A program made the translations under genes and the position numbers. The notes under the pieces were generated by a model that was given only the letters and a program-made list of their open reading frames with translations, was not told the origin of the DNA and ran no database searches. From Coprinellus micaceus (lineage: Eukaryota; Basidiomycota; Agaricomycetes; Agaricales; Psathyrellaceae): a DNA stretch of 64,000 bases. The stretch spans positions 186,001 to 250,000 of the forward strand of contig OX596340.1 in NCBI GenBank assembly GCA_951394405.1. The letters are read 5' to 3'. Shown here piece after piece: positions 50,323 through 60,150 of this stretch. The first letter of the stretch is position 1. Each line of letters starts with the position of its first letter.

Positions 50323-50374
50323 CAAGATAAATCAACTTCGAGCACAGATGTGTGTCCGAAGTTGGTTCATCTTG
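50323..50374 (+). ncRNA. Type B hairpin 6
   Basis: The longest regular stem of the array: CAAGATAAATCAACTTCG pairs with CGAAGTTGGTTCATCTTG with only two imperfect positions. Confidence 0.6.
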
Positions 50375-50889
50375 ATGAGTCCTGATAGCTGACGGACGGG
50401 TGTTGGGTGGTGTGGTTCTTGTCTCGACTTAAGGGTTAGTTTTCGTTCGGAAAGGTGAGACTTCAAGCTCCTTCGAGGTCGCCGTTGTCAGTTTACTCTC
50501 TCTGACTCGCTTGTACCGACATTGATACTCGTGTTCTGGGATAAAGACATTTACAGCCCACGATCCCCCGACCGTTATATTCTGTTGCTTCCACGCTATA
50601 AAATACCTCACCCGATCGTCGCAAAGGCAAAAGGAGGTCGGCTTGGGATACTGGCCGTCTCTCGTTTAGGCCGCGATGCCTTCATCTACGTCTATCCGAG
50701 CCCTTCTCCCTTTGACTGCAAATGGCATGACGCCCCCCAGCGCCGATGCACACCGTGATCCTTTTGAACCACAGTACTCTCGTGGAATTGAAACCAGAAC
50801 GGATCCGATATACAGCAGAACGACGACAAGGATAACGGAACCCTTCTCGCCTCATGCCTCCTCGTGCTGATCACCTTTCGGACTCCGTT

Positions 50890-51600
50890 TGAAACGCCTG
50901 GCCAGGTGACGACGTCCACACCTCTCACCTCTTGCCTTCCACCTTCCTCCAGCTACCTTCTAGCTTTGCCTGTCCCTGCTTCGCTTCGAGTTCTCCGTAC
51001 CATGGACTGGGCAGATCCTTGTTTCCAATCCTCCTACACATTGGCTCTGATTATCCAGACCTTCGATGGCCCGGATCTGAACTGCACATCTGGGAGATCG
51101 ATAAGGCTAAGCTTGACCTAGCCTACGCCTACCCGCTGCTGTCCGCACCCCCTTGCGATTGCCGGCAGGATGTACGACTCAGAGTCGACGAAGACTAGCG
51201 TCGTCGTGCGCATGTATTTGTCGGACTCCTTGGAAAATGCCAAAGGGTGTGCGGTCATTTAAAAGCACCGTGAGTCTGGTTCTTCTCTTTCTCGTGGACC
51301 CGGTGGTAACTGATCGTTTGACAATCGTAGGCCCTCCATCCCCGAACCTAGCTTGATCTAGTCGATGGCGTCAAGGATCGTATGCTCCTCGACAACGACA
51401 GCAACACAGACCTCTATCCCTCATCGTCCTGATCAACGCTTTTGTATGCATATGCATGGCGGCACGACCCCTCTCCACAGTCCACCTCCCCCAGGAGCTG
51501 ATCGGATATACGCCGACGGGACTCCCGGTACGACTCGTCGTTGTATTGGGGTCCCTGCTATATCGTTACACACTCCCTGGGTGAGGCGTGCACAGGAGAG
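50890..51600 (+). repeat. Third, diverged copy of the 48.4-kb segment
   Basis: Shares CTTCCACCTTCCTCCA, GGGAGATCGAT, a CCCGCTGCTG..GC block and, at about 51470, the CGACCC.TCTCC.CAGTCCACCTCC string with 48.4-49.1 kb, in the same order but with many changes. A weak hairpin (CGGATATA / TATATCG) lies at 51503-51565. Confidence 0.55.
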
Positions 51601-53113
51601 TTTGGGCTGAGTCGAAGTGTTTGTAGCCCAAAGCAACTTTATACACGACGATCTGGTTCTCTAGCAACACTGCCTATTTGGTCGACTATCGCGGCCCACC
51701 GCACGCCTTCCTGAGCATAGATTGTCCGCCTCGGCCGCATCTACGGTGTTAAGGGTACATCCATCGCTGTGTGCAAGATCTTGCATTCGGGTGTGTTTAT
51801 ACCGTTGAAGACCCAGGATGTGTGAGGTGGACGTGAGCTTGAGGCGAGCCTAGGGCTGGTGGAGGAGATGTGTAGGTGGCGGAGCACTGACCCTTCACTG
51901 GTCCATCCCAAATAAGAACGAAATCGGGGACCGACGTACGCTCTCACAAAGCCGAGCGTCCTGCTTCATGTTTCTATGGAGGAGGACAAGCTCAGTCCTG
52001 CAACCTCAGTGGGTTGTGCCTTGAACATTAACTTTATGATCCCGACGCTGATTGCTTCAACCCGAAACACGCATCCGTACCAGAGTTCAGGTTGCGCAAA
52101 CCGCTAGCCTGGTGCTAGACCCACAGTCCGTACCCGTTTCCACGCTCGTTATTGCTTGATAGAGCCGATATCAGCCGACCTTGATACGCCGAGGACGGTT
52201 CGTATCGTATCTATCTGCAGGGATAGGTCGGAGATGGGTGCGACGTCCAGAGCTAGTTATACCACGCGCGGGGTTTTCCGAGAAAGGAACGCCCCAGAGT
52301 TTACCAGTTTGGTGAGTCGTACCTCTTAATATTTAGCCCTTTTGAGAGGCGGATTGGAATCGAGGCACATAGGTTTCCGTCAGGTACCAGACTCAGGAAG
52401 GTCGTCGCTTGTCGTTACTTCGGGCTTCTGGATCGCGTTCGAGCGACACGCCGGGTCTATGCACCTGAACCATCGCTAACGACACTGCTTATACAGCATT
52501 CCAGGACGCTAGAGTTTCATCGACTATGGCATGGTTGAACAGGTTGTATATATGTGTTTGGGAATCAAATCTCGCTTCTGCCACGCTTGCGATATTTGGA
52601 TGGCGAGCGAGTGTATTCATTATCGGATGCTGGGAAACGGTTCCGTGAACTATTGAGGGAGCTTGATGGACTCGTAACCTTGCACTGCAAAGGCTTTATG
52701 TTAATTCTCTGAACCGAGAGAACGAATGATTGAACCCACATATTCGAAACAAACTACTCTTCCCCCGTGACCTGGGATTCGCTCTGACCATTCTATTTAT
52801 CCAGGGCTTCAGGACTGAAAACTGGCCTACATCCGTGCAAACAACGTACCTTCAAAAACGGGGAGATTTTCGACGCTTCGGATGGTCAGTGATGGTTTGA
52901 AAGAAAGTGGTCCTGGTGAAAGTGGCACTTGAGTGGCGCCTCGGCACCTTCAGACGACATCTACATCTCCGTACAGGTCCCACTAGGTTGTTGTCACGAA
53001 GTGAAAGCGGCCGACCCTCAAAGTCGTACTAGATGTAGGTACAACAATTTCAAATCAACTCAGTGTATTCTAATTATATATAGCAAGGGGGGAACAGATG
53101 ACTGCGACCTATC
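51601..53113. other. Gene-free stretch
   Basis: No gene recognised. May contain the eroded right end of the array; no clear hairpin after 51.57 kb. Confidence 0.4.
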
Positions 53114-55235
53114 TCAAGTGGGATTGAGTTGTATCGTCGCTCTTCTCGTATCTATTTGAAACGCGCTGTTCAAGACAGTGTATCTCTCCCCCTCGGGTGA
53201 TTCTGGCGAATACCTCAAGGTCGCGAACGTGGACGCGATATGGGTGAAGTCGAATAGGAAGAGTACTTGCGCCAGGACGATATCTGGGTTGGCTTGTACG
53301 TCCAGGATCATTTTTCCAACGCGCCGCTTCCACGGACCAAAGATCACGGAGTCCGAAGTGGTCAGAGTGGCCGTGGTTTTCTTCATCTTGAAAGTCTTGG
53401 TGTGAAGCGCGCTCCACCTCCAGAGAGTGGAGTCCCGACGAGAGACCCGGGGCTTAGGAACATGGTCTGCAGGTATCCCGTCTAAACTCATCTCTTCAGC
53501 GGGTGGGGGGAGTTCGTCGTTCGCAAGGGAGTCCAAGATTCTCGCGTAATCCCGTCTCATGTTATATGAGCACCACGTTCCGTTGTTTGTCGCAACTGAG
53601 GAGGATACGGATGTGAGATATCGATGCAGGTGTGGTACGGCCGTACGCACTGGTGTATTCCGCAGACAACGAGCTGCACTCCTGGGAGTGGAAGCTTCGC
53701 CAATCCCTCTCCTGACAGGAAGTAGAGCAGTACGCCGTTGCATGACATCTACTGCATACCCGAAGGTGGGACTCAGGCATGTCACGCGGACACTACGAAG
53801 TTAATATAATCAGGGAGGAGTATGGGCAGGGAGCCAAGCGTACTTGTAGGTTGCTGCACATCGGGGTGGATCTATCTCCCCTAAGAACGTAAGCCTCACG
53901 ATCGCGGGTAATCGCTGCCATATACGCCGGCCAGACTTCCTGGGACCCTCCGAACAACAACGGTGGGGGCTCACTCCAAAAGCTCTGTAGCTCAGGGGCT
54001 CTCTCAATAGCGAAAAGGGCCCTGGATGTGTAGAGGTATGGGAGGAATGAGCGCAAGCCTTCGACAACTGGGTCGGGGTTTGCTCCAGCGTGCGGCAGGC
54101 AGCGAAGAGAGCACGTCAACAGCCCGGCTTGAATTAAGTTCGCCACGCGTTTGGACGTGTTGGGGGCGTATGCAGCAGCCATCATGATCACCCTCTGAGC
54201 AGCGCAAGCGAGTTTGTACCAGAACCCCTTGTCGCCCGTCGGCACCTGGATATGGAGAGCCTTCCCAGAGAGCTGGAATAGGGACCACGCGTATACTCCA
54301 AGAAAGTCGTAGTGTTCCAAAAACTGGTAAGTGCAGGGGTCGGACGCGAGCTTCACGGCGGCGTCGATGATACAGCCCGCTGTCGGTGCAGACCATAAAT
54401 GTTCTTCTCCCCCGCATTTTCGGAAATTCTCCGCACCCGATCCACCAGGGACCTGGCTATGACGTCTCGAATCGTTTTAGTAGCTGACGCAAACCGGCCG
54501 TTGAATGTGTTCCGTCCCACTTCGGACTGGCAGTAGAGAGTGAGCAAACTCGCTACGATACCCTGCTCCTCGCTTGGGTCGGACTCAAGGTCCCAGAAGT
54601 CTCCAGTAGCCTCGTCAGTCTGGCGCAGAAGGAGGAACACCAGGTCAACCGTAGAGCGCCGAGAAATAAGTTCTTCCTTGTAGGCGTTGCCGTGGGCGTG
54701 GGAGGCAACCATCCGAAGTGCTTGAGTAGTGTCGACAGCGCCCCCCTTCCCTCCAGGATCCACTTTCGGGCCAAACAGGATGAGATAGAGCATCCAGCGT
54801 GTGATGTTCTCCCACTGCTGGAGTATCATTCTGTACGCCCTGGCCGTGTACTTTCTGAGGGGTGCCGACTCGGGGGCCTCGTCTAGGGCCAAGATGATCA
54901 AGCCGAATTGCTGAAGGGCATACCCGGCTCGATGGCAAGTGCCTACCGCGCCAAAGTCACCCGTGTTGAGAGGCGCCGTTGGAATTAACGAGCTGCACAG
55001 GCTTTCCAGAATACCTTCCAGAGGATCGTAACGCTCGAAACCCCTGGACAACTCGTGGGCAAGTGTTGCCAGGTTCTCGTCGCTTTGGTCCTCTCTGGTA
55101 TCCACTAGCATCTGTGGCCCGCAACGTTGGTGTATTTACTTATCAAAAAGAGTTAGAAAGGCTTACCTTGTCCAGTTTCTGGGACCTCCTACGCGTCACC
55201 AGCAGATCGGCTCGGGCACCCTGCCTTGTGCGCAT
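53114..55235 (-). pseudogene. MYND zinc-finger gene with an apparent frameshift
   Basis: Exons 55235-55167, 55111-53844, 53792-53639 and 53595-53114, introns 55, 51 and 43 nt. An ATG at 55289 would extend the N-terminus by 18 codons. The finger is complete: CSNLQC, then CSRCHATAYC, CQERDW, HSQEC. The C-terminal domain matches the 29.6-kb copy (ASTFATLRYSPESPEGERYTVLNSAF). Within exon 2, the frame carrying the N-terminal ~245 residues ends at a stop just past 54.36 kb, while the homologous continuation (AGCIIDAAVKLASDP...) is in another frame. One base is missing near the five-C run at 54409-54413. Because every other exon is clean, a homopolymer error in the assembly is as likely as a real mutation; if corrected the protein is about 657 aa. 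Confidence 0.8.
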
Positions 55236-55289
55236 CTTATGGCCTGGTGTTGGTAATATTCGACACTGCACTCCGTTCAGTATCCTCAT

Positions 55290-56653
55290 AATAGCCATTT
55301 GGATATGAAATCAACGAGAGTGACATACGGGAACGTCCTAAGCCTTAGTTCGAAAACCTGAGACAGAAGTAGGTGGTGGTTCAAGGTGGAACACCAAAGT
55401 GTCGGAGATGCCCCTCTCCGGTGCGTGCCGTCTTCAAGCGGAGATCGAATCGCCACAGGGGTTGCAGATTGGTTGCAGAGACTTCAAAGCAGGTCAAACT
55501 AACCTGTGTCGAGGATAGTGGGGTTGGGACTGACTCCCCAAGAGGACGCTCCGGTTCATCAGAACGACGCTCGCCCACTTATTTCTGGCGTAACAGGACC
55601 CCAGAGTTCAGACAAACGGTCTTTCGGATACGGCTCAGGCTGCCAGTTGGTCACTTCTACATGCTGTACATGTAAGCCTGTGGCACAGTTCATGTGAAAG
55701 ATGTTCGTCGAACCTCCGTACAGATGAGCCATGGGGGACGGGAGAGCGCCAGCTCGCCTCAACTGTGGAGGGTCCTTTCTGCCACTGCGAATCTTACTAG
55801 TAGTCCAGGAAAACTGCGCCAGGACTGGGAGATGATTGATATGAATCGTTGCTCTTTGTTCAGTGGTTCGACACTCGGGGACGTTGGGAGGAGAGAGAGA
55901 AGCAAGTTAGAGCCAACAGGTCCTGCTGAGTGGTCGGACTTTGATTCACCCAAGCGTGACTCGCATCCATCATGGACCTGGCGATCAATTTCCCTCTTGC
56001 CCCCAACCTCCACCTCTCCCTTCAACACAGGTGCCGCATAGACCTTATCAAACGACCTTGGAGCCCCAGGAAAATCAAATAATTACGGGAACCTCCCTTG
56101 AACTTCAAGTCATGAAATCGACCATTCAGGTTCGCCTTCTTGTGAACCCTTCAACCTGCCCGGCATTCCACCTCTCCAGCCACCCTTCCCGATCTCGTTG
56201 TAACTTGTAACCCTGCGAAGAGTAATAGCCCCCCTTCTCCAACCTTAAATTTCTTGGCCCCATCACCCCTTTTGGACCGCCTAACCCCTTTGCTCACGAA
56301 CGAAAGCTGGTCGACTTCTTTGGTTCTGAGGCTACTCTAGTGGGTGAACATTTGTTGCAACCAATCAGCGTTCCACACCTCTAGGTTATATGTACCTGTG
56401 ATCGAGCTTCTTCTCATGTCTCGAAGGGTGGCTGGGCGTTCCGAGCTTCTTACTGTCAAAGCCAATGGCTCCACTCTGCTCACTTCTTCGGCTAGTTGTG
56501 GTCTGGGTTTACTGTTCATCCCAGTGCCCCAAGAATCTCAGGGGCTATTCGTGGGCGTATTCAAATCTATATATCCACTGTCTGGTGCCTATATCCCTTG
56601 TATATCCCATTCCCCCCACACCCTGCTTACACCCATCATTCGAACGACTCGCG
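55290..56653. other. Intergenic, divergent between MYND gene and DUF1996 gene
   Basis: No gene recognised. A short C/T-rich stretch precedes the DUF1996 start. Confidence 0.4.
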
Positions 56654-58291
56654 ATGCAGTGGCTAGCCTTGCCAGTTGCGCCCATAGCCCTGCTGGTCTT
56701 CGCATCGAGCACACATGCGCTCATACGGTTCCATTGCGCTCAGCTCGTTACGGAGCGCTTGGACCCGTAAGCTAGACCCCCGACCCTTCGTCATCTAGGT
56801 ATTTGTTGACGTGAGCGTCAGATTAGTGACGCCTGGAATCGTGTCTCCCCATTTGCACCAGGTCATCGGAGGGGTTTGTTGATCCTATTTTATGCCTGTT
56901 TTCTCCTCCCATCTCAATGAGTTGAACATGCACTTTGTGCGTCCAGAATGCGTGAGTGGCCTTCATCGCCCATCGCCACAATGTCCATTTACTCACGATC
57001 CCTAGTTTCAACATCACGATGCCCACCACGAACGATATCTCCAAGATCGCTACTTGCACAAGCTGCCAGGTCAGGGAGAACAAATCGAACTATTGGACCG
57101 CAGTCTTGTTCTTCAAGCATCAGAACGGCAGCTTCACCCGTGTTCCGCAAGCGCCCAACCTCAACACTGGCAAGCCTAACGGTGGTATGACGGTCTACTA
57201 TGTCCAGACCTCCTCGCAGGTCACCGCCTTCCCGCCCGTACGTCTCACCCACACACCATTGACTCGTCCTTCGCATTGACTCACACTGGGACCACCCAGG
57301 GATTTCGGATGATCACTGGCAATCCGATGCTCCGTACCCTGAAATCCGACCCCAGTGTCCCACCCAAAGTAACGAGCTTTCGATGCCTGGACCCCGACCT
57401 CACCGACCATAACCTCGGTCAACCACCTGGCGGGGGCGTCGACCCAATCGGCTTCCCGGACAGGCCATGTCAAGGTGTCATCAGAAGTCAAACCTACTTC
57501 CCTCAGTGCGCAGATCCTGCTTGATGATGATCAACGGCCTTCGCTGACACTGTGGGGGCTTGTAGGTGCTGGGACGGCGTCAACGTCGACAGCCCCGATC
57601 ACGCTGTACGAACCTCCCTTATTTGCGCTGTCGTTCGCACCACACTGACTTTCCTCAACGCTCGTACAGAGCCATATCGTTTTTGGGACGGGTCCCCTCG
57701 ACTCTTTCAGTGGCCTCAACTTCTACCGTGCTGAATGTCCTTCCTCGCACCCCATCAAGACCCCGATGATACTGTTTGAAACCATCTGGGATACACAGCC
57801 CTTCAGGAATATGTGGCCTGAGGATGGATCCCAGCCACTCGTGTACAGCATGGGGGACCCGTACGTATCCGTTCCACCCCCCATCGTTGCACCACTGACC
57901 CCTGCCGTTATGCAGAACCGGTTACGGCCACCACGGCGACTACATGTTCGGCTGGGAAGGCGACACTCTCCAGCGTGCCATGGACAAATGCACTGCGTTC
58001 AATGGGGACCCCAATTACTGCAAAGAGTTTCACGTCCAAAACGATGACGAGGTGAACGCCTGTACCGTGCCGAGTGTTGTGGACGAAAGGATTGAGGGAT
58101 GTGAGTGACGCTCGTTCTAAGCCCTTTGCTTTTGGAAAGGATGAGCTGACGATTGGATACGGGCAGATCTGGATGCGCTACCGGGGTGTAATCCTATTCA
58201 AAGTGGGCCCGCCGATGCGACCAGTGTCCTTTCGGAGAGTTGCACTGCAGTATCTACGATTAAGCTTGAGCCAACTGCGATTCTTTCCTAG
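56654..58291 (+). CDS. Secreted DUF1996 domain protein
   Basis: Nine exons: 56654-56766, 56822-56873, 56947-56951, 57006-57237, 57300-57505, 57566-57605, 57670-57860, 57916-58100, 58167-58291 (1149 nt, 382 aa). Begins with a signal peptide (MQWLALPVAPIALLVFASSTHA) and RFHCAQLVTERLDP. Landmarks: PHLHQVIGG-NAFN spanning a 5-nt exon, TCTSCQV, SNYWTAVLFFKHQNGSF, GFRMITGNPMLR, FPQCWDGVNVDSPDH, HIVFGTGPLDSF, GHHGDYMFGWEGDTLQRAMDKC and LDALPGCNP. This is the family layout: conserved His, Trp and Cys residues, with several cysteines likely in disulfides. DUF1996 proteins are secreted fungal proteins of unknown activity. No catalytic assignment is made. Confidence 0.92.
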
Positions 58292-58408
58292 TATCTGTTG
58301 TATGAACCCCCAATAAGTTTACATTTACCAATGAAATTATTTGACGCAGTTGCTAGTGTAAGTAAGAAACCCTGCCCCGTCATCAACCTTTCGTCCCTTA
58401 TGGTACAA

Positions 58409-59580
58409 TTAAAGCTGTCCGCTCCGCTTTCCAGTCCCATCGAGAGTCGAAGGGGTTGGCTCGCCGTCTAGACACACGCCGTTGGGGACCTCCTCTTTCA
58501 TATCTTCTCCCACAAGCCATGCTGGGAGAGCAAGGGCCCCAAATCTTGTGCCGCGTCTTGAGCGCCCTCGGAGGCCGGTCATAAGCGAAGACACGGCGCC
58601 TGTTCGATGGAAGTCTCATTAGCGCCCTTGCTCAATCCACGTTCCCCTTCCAAGTCGGGTACCCACCAATGGTTGGAACCATGGCATGCTGAACGATAAT
58701 GACTGCTTTGTTCCCGACTGCCCAGAGTATGCATAAGAGGAGCTGTTCGATCGTATATATCGTCGCCCTCCCCACGATAATTCGTAGGACGAGCATCAGG
58801 TTAACCGTGCCTACTATATCCTTGCTCCTGATGCCTGCGCGGGCGCTCTGGCGATTCTGTGAGTAGATTCTGTGTGCAATGAGAGCAGTGGTCAAGACGG
58901 CCTGGATGGTGTTCAGGGGGTAGGTCAGCTGGGCGGTGTACTTCATGGTGGGGTTCCATGGTAGCGAATCGGTGTGTCGGAACCAGTGCATGATGATAGA
59001 GGTGTTGGCGATGCAGGCGAGAAGGAGGCTGCATGGGAGGAGGATGACGCGATAGCTCCTCTGGTATACAAGGTAGCAGCGGTATATCTGCCAATGGGAA
59101 ATAACGTGAGGTTCGTCATGAGTACAACAATAGCGCACTCACCACGAGCACATCTGCCATCCAAGTAAGCAACGCGAGAATAACCGCAAACATATAGCAA
59201 TCCCAGGCGGACCAGTCTCGCAAGAAAATAACGGGCGCCGCGAGGCTCGGGTCGGACAATGGTACGGCGACGAAGGCTTGCAACATCCGGTAAACATTAG
59301 CGACTGGGAACCAAGTGAGTGGAAAGACAGTGGGGGGAGGAGGCACAGGCGTACAGTTGTGTATCGTAATGAGAGCAGAATGAGAGTGAACATCGCAAGG
59401 GTGATGGGGAAACCAAATGTCGCCGAGAGCGCTTTTCGCCTGTCCTCCTTCCTGAGCACCTTGAGGGCGAGTAGAAATAGTAAGACACAAATGCCTAGGG
59501 ATGCGAAGTCAGAGATACAGCACGTAGTCTTAGCACATAGACACAGCAATGGAAGTAGAACATGCCGTAGATGGTGGTCT
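58409..59580 (-). pseudogene. Seven-TM family, copy 2 (frame problem)
   Basis: Clear exons 59303-59143, 59087-58667 and 58599-58409 match copy 1 in length and phase: VYRMLQAFVAVPLSDP, DCYMFAVILALLTWMADVLV, IYRCYLVYQRSYRVILLPC, TYPLNTIQAVLTTALIAHRIYSQN, and a tail with LALPAWLVGED. The exon with the first two helices (59494-59355: ICVLLFLLALKVL, LAMFTLILLSLRY) is 140 nt where copy 1 has 147 nt. It ends in phase 0 while the next acceptor needs phase 1, so the frame breaks. The 5' end is unresolved (TIYGMFYFHC at about 59.55 kb is the likely N-terminus). Either a frameshifted copy or an exon I could not define. Confidence 0.6.
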
Positions 59581-60150
59581 AGCAGACATGAGGGGAACAA
59601 GAAACTTAGTGAACTGCTACCCGAGCCACGGAGGGGGAAGAGAACGCACCTCAACCCAGAAACACAAGGTACTTCCTATAAGTTATCGCGTCGGAGGTTG
59701 AATAGGGAAACATAGCTCCGTCCTAGCGCTCAGCGTCGACTTGAAGGAGGGGCCGTACTGGTCCAGCCCGCAGGATACGCTGGGACAGAAAGGGCCTCTT
59801 GACTCGGCAACTGGTGGTAAGAGGCCTGGTACAGGTGGGAATAGACCGACCACGGGCTGCTGGATGGCGTTCGCTGCGCTCTCATGCCGTCGCATCCACG
59901 GTCTGCGAGTTTCATGGTGAGAGCTTGAAAGTCCTCTTGGCGTCTCCGAACAGGTGGGGGCAATTGCGATTATACTTCCGCAGCCCGCTCAAACGCCACT
60001 TCGATTCAGTCGCGGCAATCATAAGTAGCTCCGGAGGCCTGACCGCAAGCTGGCCAGGGCCGGGGCATAGCCTCGCCTCGTGTTCCTCTCCTCCATGCTG
60101 TAGCCAAGTAGACTAGAGTTCTACGGCGCCTACGGTACATCCTCGCTCGA
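59581..60150. other. Intergenic, divergent
   Basis: No gene recognised. Confidence 0.4.

Larger units (their letters stand above)
44295..50470 (+). repeat. Hairpin array, right block (plus orientation), about 600-bp unit
   Basis: Hairpins of type A (44698, 45331, 45915, 46253, 46944, 49852), type B (44993, 45624, 46646, 47212, 50323) and related forms (44295, 47403, 47954) alternate at about 300-bp spacing, giving an A+B period near 570-640 bp with some gaps. After each A unit comes a GTACG donor-like site and, 55-80 nt later, a pyrimidine tract with CAG/TAG: 44848-44917, 45463-45541, 46389-46451, 47077-47131, 47702-47756, 49988-50045, 50203-50258. Several B units are followed by GGAAAGGTGAG-like donors (for example about 46783 and 50455). 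No frame is maintained from unit to unit, so I treat it as non-coding. Confidence 0.7.
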
